DNA of 64,000 bases from Paenibacillus montaniterrae (GTDB lineage Bacteria > Bacillota > Bacilli > Paenibacillales > Paenibacillaceae): NCBI RefSeq assembly GCF_018403185.1, contig NZ_BOSE01000004.1:1-64000 (forward strand), in the 5' to 3' direction. Within the stretch, counting starts at the first letter, position 1, and every line of letters begins with the position of its first letter. A program made the translations under genes and the position numbers. Below the pieces are notes generated by a model. That model had not been told where the DNA came from. It did no database searches and saw nothing but the letters and a program-made list of their open reading frames with translations. This document shows positions 53,514-62,455 of this stretch, piece after piece.

Positions 53514-53532
53514 AAAAAATAGTTCTATTTAT

Positions 53533-54789
53533 TCACTTCCAACTATCGAGGTAGTCCATTTGCCCTTGCGTCAGCGCATCCAAGCCCATTCCGAGCGCTT
53601 CCAGCTTATATTTTGCGACTTGCTGATCGATCTCATATGGCACGTTGGCTACCACTTTGCCCATCGTTTTATAGTGATCGTTAACATGCTTCAAGCTGAG
53701 CGCCTGCAGCGCAAAGGTCATATCCATAATTTCCGCAGGGTGACCGTCGCCGGCAGCCAGATTGACCAAACGCCCTTCTGCAATCAAATAAAATTTGCGG
53801 CCGTCAGCCAATGCGTATTCTTCAATGTTGCGGCGCACGACACGATTGCTTACACTAATCGCTGCCAAATCTACTTTGTTAACCTCTACATCGAAGTGTC
53901 CGGCATTCGATAAAATCGCGCCATCCTTCATCACTTCATAATGCTCCTTGCGGATCACATCGCGATTGCCCGTTACCGTTACGAAGAAATCGCCATGCTT
54001 TGCCGCTTCCAGCATTGGCATCACCGTAAATCCGTCCATATACGCTTCAACCGCTTTAATAGGGTCAATTTCCGTTACAATCACTTGTGCGCCAAGCCCT
54101 TTTGCTCGCATCGCCACCCCTTTGCCGCACCAGCCGTAGCCAGCCACAACAACGGTTTTACCTGCTACTACAAGATTCGTAGTGCGGTTAATTCCGTCAA
54201 ACACCGACTGTCCGGTGCCGTAGCGATTATCGAACAAATATTTACAATAGGCATCATTTACAGCTACCATTGGAAAGCTGAGTGTGCCTTCCTTCTCCAA
54301 AGCCTTCAAGCGAATAATGCCTGTCGTCGTTTCCTCCGCTCCACCGCGCAGGTTCACTCCATATTCCTTGCATTCGCTATGCAGCAGCGTCACAAGATCG
54401 CCGCCATCGTCGATAATCAGGTCAGGCTTGCTTTCCAGCGCTTTAATATTCAGCTGCTTGAACTCCTCTGACGTTGGATTATATTTGGCAAAAACGGTTA
54501 TGCCATCCTCAACAAGCGCGGCACAAACATCATCCTGCGTAGAAAGCGGATTGCTTCCCGTAATCGTCACTTCTGCTCCACCCGCTTGCACGACCTTAGC
54601 CAAATAAGCGGTTTTCGCCTCCAAATGCAGCGAAATCGAAACCTTCAAGCCTTTAAATGGCTGCTCCTGCTCAAATTGCTCGCGTACGCGATTCAGTACT
54701 GGCATATGGCTGCTCGCCCAATCTATTTTCAAATGCCCCTCCGGTGCAAGCGATAGATCGGCAATTATACTATTTTGTTTAGCGCTCAT
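53533..54789 (-). CDS. ahcY: Adenosylhomocysteinase
   Basis: Splits S-adenosylhomocysteine to adenosine and homocysteine, using bound NAD. Marks: SISLHLEAKTAYL near 50, the substrate-binding DDGGDLVTLLH (about 125-135), the NAD-binding GYGWCGKGVAMRAKGLGA (about 212-229), and the C-terminal KYKL end. The 418 residues are the shorter form typical for many bacteria and archaea. B. subtilis uses the Pfs/LuxS route, so this is a real difference. The start ATG 54789 is 6 bases after GGAGG. Confidence 0.94.
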   Translation of the reverse strand: MSAKQNSIIADLSLAPEGHLKIDWASSHMPVLNRVREQFEQEQPFKGLKVSISLHLEAKTAYLAKVVQAGGAEVTITGSNPLSTQDDVCAALVEDGITVFAKYNPTSEEFKQLNIKALESKPDLIIDDGGDLVTLLHSECKEYGVNLRGGAEETTTGIIRLKALEKEGTLSFPMVAVNDAYCKYLFDNRYGTGQSVFDGINRTTNLVVAGKTVVVAGYGWCGKGVAMRAKGLGAQVIVTEIDPIKAVEAYMDGFTVMPMLEAAKHGDFFVTVTGNRDVIRKEHYEVMKDGAILSNAGHFDVEVNKVDLAAISVSNRVVRRNIEEYALADGRKFYLIAEGRLVNLAAGDGHPAEIMDMTFALQALSLKHVNDHYKTMGKVVANVPYEIDQQVAKYKLEALGMGLDALTQGQMDYLDSWK

Positions 54790-54850
54790 ATTCATCCTCC
54801 ATACCATATTTAGTAACTTTACTTACAGCATATCATGAAGTTCAAACAAA

Positions 54851-55063
54851 GGTTCAAAATTTGGGATTTTGAACCACCCTTCCAATGAAAGTTCAAAAAT
54901 CGGCTTTCAGGACCAAGAAGATGGCACGATACTAGAAAGTGAGGAGCGCAGCGTAGGCCAATTGCTACGTGAGCACCGGAACTTTCGGTAGCGTGACATA
55001 TTCGCCGTCGACTACGCTACAACGCGGTCACATCGTCATCAAAGCCCTGCTTTTTGAACCACC
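54851..55063. repeat. Intergenic repeat region ahcY-bshC
   Basis: A perfect inverted repeat GGTTCAAAAT-N5-ATTTTGAACC (54851-54875) starts the region; TTTTGAACCACC at 54867-54878 returns at 55052-55063, enclosing about 175 bases. Inside, CGTAG/CTACG and GAAAGT/ACTTTC arms around 54938-54993 can fold. Nothing coding is seen. This has the look of an inserted non-coding repeat with 12-bp direct ends. Confidence 0.6.
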
Positions 55064-55076
55064 TCTAAAAGCATAC

Positions 55077-56720
55077 TTATAGAAATACAATTTCATGACC
55101 ACCAATCCTCGAATACGGCGCATGCAGCAGCGCATCCAGCCAGGCGCGATCATAGCGATTCCAGTAAGAAATCATCGACAGCACCCGCTCCTGCGGCTTG
55201 CCTGCAGGCTTCAAGGACAGCTCAATGCGGTCAAGCTGGCGAATTGCCGCTTCAAATTGCTTCTCTTGAGCGTCAATCGTTTTCCCTTCCATGTAGGAAA
55301 TTTGCTCTAAAATTTTCGCCATATTCGTATCGCCCAGCTTGGCAAGGCCGCTTTGAATCGAACCAGCCAGCTCGAGCAGCGGTTCATACATCGCGATAAA
55401 CTGCTGCTTCACCTCGGCAAAGCGCTGCTCGATATGTAGCTCATCCTGCTGCTGCAGCCATCCTTTTTTCCGCTCCTGGTAATGATCCATTACATCGTGG
55501 AAGCTTAGTCCGTATTTGTCCATATTTTTCGCAATAATGCCTTCTACTAACGTATAGGACATGCGCGGCACAATAATCGGCATTTCCATGCCCAGCTCGG
55601 CAAATGCTTTTCCGGTCAACGCCCAGTACGAAATTTCACCTGGACCAAGCACCGTTGCAAGAACAGGGAACACGTAATCCTGCATCAGCGGTCTTGTCAG
55701 CACATTGTTGCTGAAGCGGCTCGGTTCTGCTTCCAGCAAATGCAGCAGCTCTTCATAGCTCAAGCGCAGCTGCGCCTTGCGATCCTGAAACGAGCCATCC
55801 TGCTTATACAGCAAAATGCGATCATCGCCAAATTGCTTTGCGAATATGAACAAGTTGCTGCTGCCGGCAGTAACATCGGCTTGCAATGAATATCCCATTT
55901 CACGGATGGCAGCAGCAGATGCTAGATAGGCCGCTTCCAGCTGATCATTATGCTCTAGCAGCTGCTTGAACATTGGACGCTCCAGTTCGCGCAGCGGCGC
56001 AAAGTCGGAGTCGATCAGCAGCAAGCCGTGCGCAGCAAATAAGCTGTGCATAATCGCAGCAAAACAAGTCGATAGCGATTCACTTTGCTCGCTCAGATGT
56101 GTCAGCTCAGCAATTAACCCTTCCTTGAACTCCGAGCCTGGCAATTGCTCTGCCAGCTCGGCAATCGCTTGCTGCCATTGCTGTTCGCTTACCGGCGTGC
56201 GGCTTACTGAAGTACGCTGCTCACTGCTCTTTTCGATCGACAGCTTTTTCAAGCTTTGGTCCGGTGCGATTACATGCGTATGATTAACCTCATCCCAATC
56301 GTGATCCTCTCCCGCAATCCAGAACACCGGTACTACCGGACGTCCGAGCTGCTCGCTAGCCGCCCGCGCAGCCTGAATAATCGATACTGCTTTATGAATG
56401 ACAAGCAGCTGTCCTGTCCATAATCCCGCCTGCTGACCGCCAACGACTACCTGCGCACCTTGCTCAATCAATTGCAAATTGCGCTCCTGCTGCTCACTTA
56501 GCTGAAATGGCTGATGATACAAACGCAGCACCTTCGCCAGCTCCTCAGGCTTAAGCCGCTTGTCAGCAAGCTGCTCAAGGCGAGCAGAGCGCGCTGCCCA
56601 ATCCTCATTACGTCCGCTATAGTAGCCGTACAAACTCTCCACTACTTGCGGTTTGCCATGTATATAATCTGCAGCCAATTGCTGGGCAATTGGCAATTCA
56701 TATTTCTGAACCTCTGTCAC
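55077..56720 (-). CDS. bshC: Putative cysteine ligase BshC (bacillithiol synthesis)
   Basis: Last enzyme of bacillithiol synthesis, adding Cys to GlcN-malate. A 547-residue protein with Rossmann-like core (VVGGQQAGLWTGQLLVIHKA, key: GGQQAGL...TGP-like loop at about 92-105), VFWIAGEDHDWDEVNH near 132-147, and a long antiparallel coiled coil at about 400-490. The start is GTG 56720, 8 bases after GGAGG; earlier ATGs are out of RBS range. It lies near ylbQ/ylbO-type genes, as in Bacillus. Confidence 0.94.
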   Translation of the reverse strand: MTEVQKYELPIAQQLAADYIHGKPQVVESLYGYYSGRNEDWAARSARLEQLADKRLKPEELAKVLRLYHQPFQLSEQQERNLQLIEQGAQVVVGGQQAGLWTGQLLVIHKAVSIIQAARAASEQLGRPVVPVFWIAGEDHDWDEVNHTHVIAPDQSLKKLSIEKSSEQRTSVSRTPVSEQQWQQAIAELAEQLPGSEFKEGLIAELTHLSEQSESLSTCFAAIMHSLFAAHGLLLIDSDFAPLRELERPMFKQLLEHNDQLEAAYLASAAAIREMGYSLQADVTAGSSNLFIFAKQFGDDRILLYKQDGSFQDRKAQLRLSYEELLHLLEAEPSRFSNNVLTRPLMQDYVFPVLATVLGPGEISYWALTGKAFAELGMEMPIIVPRMSYTLVEGIIAKNMDKYGLSFHDVMDHYQERKKGWLQQQDELHIEQRFAEVKQQFIAMYEPLLELAGSIQSGLAKLGDTNMAKILEQISYMEGKTIDAQEKQFEAAIRQLDRIELSLKPAGKPQERVLSMISYWNRYDRAWLDALLHAPYSRIGGHEIVFL

Positions 56721-56817
56721 GGTTTCAACCTCCTGTATCATCTTCAAGCCTACTCTATAACGATACATTATTCCCGCTTTAATGTACATCTCTCATTTTG
56801 TATACAGAAGCAAACAA

Positions 56818-56839
56818 CGTCTCTGCAGTAGCAGAGACG
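56818..56839 (-). terminator. Hairpin after the DUF3397 gene
   Basis: A perfect 9-bp stem CGTCTCTGC-AGTA-GCAGAGACG followed by TTGTTTG on the minus strand, between the DUF3397 stop and bshC. Confidence 0.7.
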
Positions 56840-56862
56840 CCGTATACTTGCGCTGAGCTGAG

Positions 56863-57249
56863 CTATACGGTGAAAGCAAGCTTCAGCAAAACAATGATAT
56901 GTAACACAATGTAAAGCAGGACTGTAATAAAGAAGGTAATCCTCCATACAACTCGTATAATTTTTTTCCAAGGTATAGCGCCATCTTTTCGATAATAGCT
57001 GTTTCCGAGCAAGCCTGCACCAATGATCATAACTAAAAAAATTCCGTAAAGTCCAAAGCGGTTATTAAATAACGTATTTAATAATGCTCCGACATTGAAA
57101 ATAAAAAATATCGTCGATATATCCATTGCCATTCGAATTGCATATTTTCTTTCCTTGCCAAAAGCGATCAAGCCAAAGCATGCAACTACAAACGTCAAAA
57201 CAGGAAATATAGCCATCCCCGAAAAAATATATTTAATGATATCCCACAT
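56863..57249 (-). CDS. DUF3397 membrane protein
   Basis: A 128-residue integral membrane protein with four hydrophobic segments (about 8-30, 40-60, 65-82, 100-124) and a charged loop KERKYAIR. It matches the DUF3397 family found next to bshC and the ketopantoate reductase in Bacilli. Function unknown. It starts 13 bases after the reductase gene, one operon. Confidence 0.82.
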   Translation of the reverse strand: MWDIIKYIFSGMAIFPVLTFVVACFGLIAFGKERKYAIRMAMDISTIFFIFNVGALLNTLFNNRFGLYGIFLVMIIGAGLLGNSYYRKDGAIPWKKIIRVVWRITFFITVLLYIVLHIIVLLKLAFTV

Positions 57250-57262
57250 AAGCTCTGAACGC

Positions 57263-58225
57263 TCACTCCTTTTGATCAGGATGCAGTGCTTCGATCATAT
57301 GTACCAGACTTTCATTTAAAGGCGCCTGCAGCTTGTGTCGCGCCGCAATAGCTGACACAGCACCATTTATGTATGCAACTTCTGTTTCTGCTCCCCTTAA
57401 TATATCTGCTCTCATCGATGAAGTATTGTCAGCAGTAGCGCTGCAAAGCTGTAAAATATGTTCAAAACGATAAGCCGCGATAGTCGGCTCCTCGATCAGC
57501 AAAACCTGCTTCGTTTCTGCAAACAGCTTTTCCATCAGCCTGCGCCGCGTTGTGGATTGCGGCAGCTCTCCGTTGGAAACATTGAACAAGGCGGTTAGCG
57601 GATTAATCACTGCATTTCCTATCAGCTTATAGTAGACTTGCTCTTTGATGTTTTTCGACATAAAAGCGGTAAATCCTGCCTTTTGCAGTGCTTCCTCGAT
57701 ATTTTTCTGATGTTTATTGTCTCTATCTCGTCCAAGCTCATCGCCAATCCATGTTTTGCCTTGGCCTGCATGTGCAATAATTGCCTGATCCAGCCGCTTT
57801 GCCGCTTCGCTCGTAACTGCCGTCAGCACAGGCAATTGCAGGCGAGAACCAAGCTTGGCGATATGGCCAACACCGTTTTGCATCGCAACAACCGCTTCAT
57901 AACGCCCTGAGCGAGCCAGCTTGTCCAGCTCATGCAGCAGCTGCTCATTTAAATGATGCTGCTTTACGGCCAACACCATATAGCGGGAATCGGCAGCCTC
58001 TCGCAGCTCATCATGCTCAGCAGATTCGCTGCCAATTGCTTTGCAGGCCGGCTTAAGCAGAGACTTGCTCCCATCCCCTAGACTTTGAAAGACGATGCCT
58101 TGCTCCTCTAGCAATTTCGCCTGCTCTTCTGTGCGGCTCCACAGCTGCACATCATAATTGGCAAGCAGCAATTTTACAGCGAACAATAATCCGATTGAAC
58201 CCGTACCGACAATATCAAATTTCAT
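57263..58225 (-). CDS. panE: 2-dehydropantoate 2-reductase (PanE/YlbQ-like)
   Basis: NADPH-dependent reduction of ketopantoate to pantoate for coenzyme A. The N-terminal dinucleotide fold IVGTGSIGLLFAVKL (about 4-18), the substrate Lys in KLIGNAVINPLTAL (about 190-203) and the C-terminal helical domain are present. 320 residues. Family members also act on other keto acids, so the exact substrate is inferred from the ylbQ-like context. Confidence 0.85.
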   Translation of the reverse strand: MKFDIVGTGSIGLLFAVKLLLANYDVQLWSRTEEQAKLLEEQGIVFQSLGDGSKSLLKPACKAIGSESAEHDELREAADSRYMVLAVKQHHLNEQLLHELDKLARSGRYEAVVAMQNGVGHIAKLGSRLQLPVLTAVTSEAAKRLDQAIIAHAGQGKTWIGDELGRDRDNKHQKNIEEALQKAGFTAFMSKNIKEQVYYKLIGNAVINPLTALFNVSNGELPQSTTRRRLMEKLFAETKQVLLIEEPTIAAYRFEHILQLCSATADNTSSMRADILRGAETEVAYINGAVSAIAARHKLQAPLNESLVHMIEALHPDQKE

Positions 58226-58278
58226 TCTGCTCTCCTATCGAATGCTTTGATTCTTTTATACCAGCATACATGAACAAC

Positions 58279-58301
58279 AAAAAAAGCGCTACAGTTAGCG
58301 C
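58279..58301 (-). terminator. Terminator after rsfA
   Basis: A perfect 6-bp stem GCGCTA-ACTG-TAGCGC followed by seven T on the minus strand. Confidence 0.85.
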
Positions 58302-58352
58302 GTGTATGAAAACCCGCCCTTATGTGCAGCACTTTTTTCGCCTTGCTCTTTC
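58299..58352. repeat. Half-copy of the inverted-repeat element
   Basis: The stretch CGTGTATGAAAACCCGC followed by TTTTTTCGCC resembles the left part of the element at 20085-20274 (CGTGTATGCAAACCCGC ... CCTTTTCGCC). No matching second arm is found nearby, so it is a degenerate or single-ended copy next to the rsfA terminator. Confidence 0.45.
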
Positions 58353-58997
58353 CTATTCAATTCGTTCAAGATTGCCGTTCGCATCCATTTTGAATTTAGG
58401 CTTGTTTTCTTCCTCTGTATTTAGAATTGTTAAGCGACGCGCCCGGTCCATAATTTGAATAAGAGTTTTGTAATCATCATTAACCGCGTGGTAATCGGAT
58501 TGAACGCTATTGACTTCCTTAGTCAATCTTTCATTTTCCTGACGCAGTCTTTGCAGCTCTTCCTCTTTCTCTCTTATGCCTTTCTCGTAGCTGCGTACCT
58601 GACGAGACAGCTCCTGATAGGTTGTTTTCCACTCACGTAAAAAACGAATAACTGCATCAATTGATAGGCTCTCTTCAAATGATGGCTCTGATTTTACTGT
58701 ACGCTCCTCTGTTTCATATACAGAAACAGAAGAAACCTGGGGCAGCGACGCAGCCTGTTTTTTCATATAGTTGCGCTTATGACGCTGCTGCTTTGCAATT
58801 TGGATAGCTTCCTCATATTGTTTTCTAACAAAGCTATTCCATCGAAATCCACAGGCAGCTGAGGTGCGGCCGATACGCTCGCCAACCTCCTCAAAGGCAG
58901 AAAGCTGCGTGCTCCCTTCTCTAATATGACGCAATGTCACCTCGGCGAGCATAAGATCATCGTCCGGCGTCCATGCATCCTGTCTAATAGCTGTCAT
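58353..58997 (-). CDS. rsfA: RsfA-family sporulation regulator (Myb-like)
   Basis: A 214-residue protein with an N-terminal Myb/SANT-type DNA-binding domain (about residues 8-58; W9, W-like positions and RWNSFVRKQY at about 53-62), a basic linker and a long coiled coil at about 125-180. It matches the RsfA/YlbO group; B. subtilis RsfA tunes SigF-dependent forespore genes. Gene order beside panE-like and bshC matches ylbO-ylbQ. B. subtilis has more than one paralogue, so rsfA versus ylbO is open. Confidence 0.85.
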   Translation of the reverse strand: MTAIRQDAWTPDDDLMLAEVTLRHIREGSTQLSAFEEVGERIGRTSAACGFRWNSFVRKQYEEAIQIAKQQRHKRNYMKKQAASLPQVSSVSVYETEERTVKSEPSFEESLSIDAVIRFLREWKTTYQELSRQVRSYEKGIREKEEELQRLRQENERLTKEVNSVQSDYHAVNDDYKTLIQIMDRARRLTILNTEEENKPKFKMDANGNLERIE

Positions 58998-59206
58998 GCT
59001 TATATTACCTCCTTAAACATTTCAAAATAAATCAAAAGGCACTTACTTATCTCTATGTTCTTAGTAGAGTTCATAGAATCTATTGGTTACTATTTTGTAT
59101 AACCATTTTCAAAAAATCTCATACATAAAACTTCATATTCATGAACATACTATGAACAAGTTCACAATAAAGACGAAATAAATTCATTTTTTCGACATGG
59201 GGATAG

Positions 59207-59235
59207 TTTACACTTTGAGTGCCTAGCGATATAAT
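59207..59235 (+). promoter_or_regulatory. Sigma-A promoter of the DUF2626 gene
   Basis: TTTACA (59207-59212) and a perfect TATAAT (59230-59235) with a 17-base spacer, 46 bases before the ATG at 59281. Confidence 0.8.
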
Positions 59236-59280
59236 GTAACTTAGGAATTTGGGTCGTTCAACAAGAAAGGGGGTTGCTGC

Positions 59281-59517
59281 ATGGCACGTATGTATCGTGT
59301 GCTAGGCTTTTGGTGTCTAGTAATTGGTCTAATGGCATTTGCAGGTCATATGTACGAATTTTCACTGTTATTTTTGGCTCAAGCAGCCGCGTTCGTATTT
59401 CTTGGCTATTTGAAGTTCTCCGAAAAAACTTACATAGCAATGTTTTGGGGATATATGGTAATCTCGTTTGTTGGATTCACATATTGGTCAGTCTTCAAGA
59501 TGAGCATACCGTTCTAA
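59281..59517 (+). CDS. DUF2626 small membrane protein
   Basis: A 78-residue protein of about three membrane segments (about 7-25, 28-43, 52-72). The opening RMYRVLGFW and the YLKFSEKTYI loop match the DUF2626 family of Bacillales; function unknown. RBS GGGGG is 7 bases before the ATG, and a strong promoter stands upstream, so it is well expressed. Confidence 0.85.
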   Translation: MARMYRVLGFWCLVIGLMAFAGHMYEFSLLFLAQAAAFVFLGYLKFSEKTYIAMFWGYMVISFVGFTYWSVFKMSIPF

Positions 59518-59571
59518 ACCCAGCCTTACGAAAGCGTTCAATAAGCCCGCTTTTTGAACATTTTCTTTTAT

Positions 59572-59612
59572 GCAAACAGGTCGTACAAGTTCCTCTTGTA
59601 CGACCTGTTTGC
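59572..59612 (+). terminator. Perfect 18-bp hairpin after the DUF2626 gene
   Basis: GCAAACAGGTCGTACAAG and its exact complement around a 5-base loop. There is no T run on either side, so it may stabilise the 3' end of the mRNA rather than end transcription by itself. Confidence 0.6.
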
Positions 59613-59679
59613 ATTCTGTCCGATTTAGATATATTAGAAATGGCCGATGCATACAATGGAGTAAGGGGGGAAGGGCGCT

Positions 59680-60801
59680 TTGAATGTATTAATTAGACAA
59701 CCTAAGCTAGCTGTCTGTCTTTTTGCCATCCTCTCGCTTCTGCTCGTTGCCCATTCAACAGCTATTGCTGAGCCTGCAACTGAACCAACTGCCCCGCTGC
59801 TCGAGCAGCAGGATGAGGAGCTGCAGCAAATTTTGCAATCCAGCCTGTCGCTGGTCGAAATTGATAAAGAAATCGAGCGCATTCAAGCCAGACTGCAAAC
59901 GCTGCAGGAGCAGCTTATTGACACAGAGCTGCTTCTGTATGAGCGGGAAGTAGACATTGAGCAGAAACGAACACAGGCGGGCAAAGTGCTGGCCGCTTAT
60001 TATAAAGGAGAAAGAAGCGGAATCTATCTAAGCTTGCTGAAGGCGGACTCCTTCGAGCAGTTTTTGCTTTCACTGGAGCTGATTGAATATATACTGCGCA
60101 AGGATCGCGAACTACTTACCTCTTATATCGAGCAATACGAAGACTTGCGAAGCATGTACGAGCAGCATGCTGTCGAGCAGGAGCAGCTGCAGGCGATGGA
60201 GCAGCAGCTGCAGCGTCAGCGCGAGCGCGTGCTTCAGCTTGAGCAGCAAATAGACGAGCAGCTGAGTAACCGTACCGACGCTGAACGGGTTGCATTATTG
60301 ATCGAGCAGCTAACCGAATTTTGGCAAAAGGAAGGCATCGAGCAAGTAAAAACGTACTTTAATGCACTGGCTCGGGCTATGAACGAGCTGCCGGCATGGC
60401 TGCAAAAAAACAAGGAATACATAAGCAATAAAGGATTTAATTATACGATCACGCTGCCGCAGGACGCGCTCAATGAATACCTGCGAGACTACGACCCGAT
60501 GTTCGAGGCCTTTGCCTTTCAGTTTGCTGACGGGCAGATAACGGCTAAGGGAGAAAATGAGCAGCTTGCAATAGAAATTACCGGACATTACGATGTTGTC
60601 GATGAGCCTTCAAACTTTATTCGCTTCACAATAGACGAGCTGCTGTTCAACGGTTTTTCACTGCCAGATACAACCCGGCAGGAGCTGGAGCAGCAATTCG
60701 ACCTTAATTTTTATCCTGGTGCAATATTAAAGCTGCTTCGTGCAACAGCAGTAGAGGTAAACGATGGGCAGCTGCAGATCAAGCTGAAGCTTGCCCTGTA
60801 A
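59680..60801 (+). CDS. Exported coiled-coil protein, PcsB/CwlO N-domain-like
   Basis: A 373-residue protein with signal peptide (about 1-31, ending near AIA-EPA), then a long antiparallel coiled coil (about 45-205) that looks like the N-terminal domain of PcsB/CwlO peptidoglycan hydrolases (with YKGERSGIYLSLLKADSFEQFL, key: AYYKGE, SGIYLSLLKADSF). Instead of a hydrolase domain (NlpC/P60, CHAP) the C-terminal 150 residues are a mixed alpha/beta region I do not recognise. The start is TTG 59680 after GGGGGG-AAGGG. It might regulate a cell-wall enzyme; no partner gene is next to it. Confidence 0.75.
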   Translation: MNVLIRQPKLAVCLFAILSLLLVAHSTAIAEPATEPTAPLLEQQDEELQQILQSSLSLVEIDKEIERIQARLQTLQEQLIDTELLLYEREVDIEQKRTQAGKVLAAYYKGERSGIYLSLLKADSFEQFLLSLELIEYILRKDRELLTSYIEQYEDLRSMYEQHAVEQEQLQAMEQQLQRQRERVLQLEQQIDEQLSNRTDAERVALLIEQLTEFWQKEGIEQVKTYFNALARAMNELPAWLQKNKEYISNKGFNYTITLPQDALNEYLRDYDPMFEAFAFQFADGQITAKGENEQLAIEITGHYDVVDEPSNFIRFTIDELLFNGFSLPDTTRQELEQQFDLNFYPGAILKLLRATAVEVNDGQLQIKLKLAL

Positions 60802-60834
60802 TGCGCCAAATCAACTCGGAGCATATTGCAATCT

Positions 60835-60899
60835 AAAAAGCAGCACCTTTATGTCCGTACAGCGATAATAGCTGCATAAGGCAAAGGGAGCTGCTTTTA
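60835..60899. terminator. Bidirectional terminator between convergent genes
   Basis: AAAAGCAGC-A-CCTTTATG and CATAAGGCAAAGGGAGCTGCTTTT form a long, bulged stem with A and T flanks, between the coiled-coil gene and the solute-binding-like gene. It serves both directions. Confidence 0.8.
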
Positions 60900-62258
60900 T
60901 TGTTGAAATATACCGAGCTTTTGCTCAATGGTAGATGCTTTTTTCCATTGCTGCTGAAGCTGCTCATAGCGAATGACCCACTTGGGATCGACTTCAAAAA
61001 GCTGTCTGTTAAGCAGCTTTTGCTGCAGCTGGGTACCAAGCTTAATTTGTACGGAATCACTGCTGTAAGCCGAGTATTGCTTGCGATGGATAATCGTATC
61101 CTGAGGCTGAAAGCGATTAACGACTTCTAGCCATTGCATTGCAGCTTCAGCCTTCACCCCGGCGGAGGTGCTTGCGCTGAGCATAAAGCTTTTGCCGTTC
61201 ATCCACGGCAGCGGTGCAATCAGCAGCTTCTGCTCATAGTTTTGTTCGATCAAGGCGCGCTGTGAAAAATAATTTTTTGCCGTTGTCAAATAGAGAAACG
61301 GCCGCTGAGCGGCACTCTCACTTTCACTAAGCTTTAGTGACGGCTCGATGTTTGCCGTATGCTCCGTTAAGTAGTGCAGCATCTCAAGCTGCTGCTCGCT
61401 CAGCTCGGCTAATTTCATCGGCTCATCGTTGGCATTATGCCATAACGCCAGCCATACGAGCGCACTTGTAAGCTGTTCAGGATCTATATTCAGCAACGGG
61501 CCCGCAAAATCATCAGCCTGCTCATAGCGTTCCAGCCACTGCTTAAAGCTCCAGTTCAACAAATAACTGGCTTGATTGGCCTCGCTCTCCGAGCTGTCGC
61601 CAGAGTTTGCTTCATTCGCCGCTCCATTAGCCTCGCTGCTTGACTCCTGCTGCTGTCCAGTGCTGTTTTGTGCCTGCTGCGGCGGATCGGTTGCAGCAGG
61701 TTCACCGTCTTCAAGCATTGCTGCAGCCTGCTGATGCACAAAAAGCAGGTACGGGTTCGTTTCATAAGGCACAGCCCAAATATAGCCATTCCATTTCAAA
61801 GCATCGACAATACCTGGCAATTGGTCGCTCAGCACATCGTTGTTCATCAATCGATCAACAGGCTGGTACAGCCCCTGGATCGCGAGCGGAACAACCCACT
61901 CATTTTGCACGAGCTGAATGTCTCCAAGCTCTCCCAGCCTCGCTCGTGTTTCCCAGTCCTCGTAGCTAAGTCCTTCTTCGAAGTAGTTTGTTATGCGCAC
62001 ATCAAGCTGCGGATAGCTTTCATGGACTTGCTCAGCCAAGCTTATAAGCTCATCATATTGCTGCGCATCAAGATTCACCGCTACCTCGAGCTTGACATTC
62101 TGTACAGGCTCCTCCTCAGGCACAACGACCACGGCCGGCTCATCTTTATACAAATCAGACACATAGGTCCAATCAAGTTCATCTGTTAAAAATAGAAAAG
62201 CAACAGCTACTAGTAAAATTGAACCAACGATAAATGGAATCGTTTTTCTAGTAAACAC
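60897..62258 (-). CDS. Membrane-anchored solute-binding-like protein
   Basis: A 453-residue protein resembling family 1 extracellular solute-binding proteins (sugar type): N-terminal hydrophobic anchor (about 8-25, no lipobox), then an acidic linker and VKLEVAVNLDAQQYDELISLAEQ, GLYQPVDRLM (about 130-140) and AVPYETNPYLLF segments. An insert of low complexity (Gln, Ser, Asn, Glu) lies at about 195-235. No permease or ATPase gene is adjacent, so it is an orphan; sensing or wall roles are possible. Start GTG 62258, 7 bases after AAGGAG. Confidence 0.75.
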   Translation of the reverse strand: MFTRKTIPFIVGSILLVAVAFLFLTDELDWTYVSDLYKDEPAVVVVPEEEPVQNVKLEVAVNLDAQQYDELISLAEQVHESYPQLDVRITNYFEEGLSYEDWETRARLGELGDIQLVQNEWVVPLAIQGLYQPVDRLMNNDVLSDQLPGIVDALKWNGYIWAVPYETNPYLLFVHQQAAAMLEDGEPAATDPPQQAQNSTGQQQESSSEANGAANEANSGDSSESEANQASYLLNWSFKQWLERYEQADDFAGPLLNIDPEQLTSALVWLALWHNANDEPMKLAELSEQQLEMLHYLTEHTANIEPSLKLSESESAAQRPFLYLTTAKNYFSQRALIEQNYEQKLLIAPLPWMNGKSFMLSASTSAGVKAEAAMQWLEVVNRFQPQDTIIHRKQYSAYSSDSVQIKLGTQLQQKLLNRQLFEVDPKWVIRYEQLQQQWKKASTIEQKLGIFQQ

Positions 62259-62385
62259 AGCTCGTCTCCTTTTCGCATCGGATATTACTAGTATAACATA
62301 ACTATTGATAATGTATATCGCTTACATACCAAACTAGACTTTTATAGTAAATTTATCCCATAACCTCCACCTATAAGATTAAAAC

Positions 62386-62425
62386 AGAAAGCCATCCTTT
62401 GACCTATTTTCAAGGATGACTTTCT
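62386..62425 (-). terminator. Terminator after the PhoH-type gene
   Basis: AGAAAGTCATCCTT pairs with AAGGATGGCTTTCT (one G-U) around a 12-base loop, with GTTTT following on the minus strand. Confidence 0.85.
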
Positions 62426-62455
62426 GCTTATTTGTATTTCGAGTGCACGATGAGC

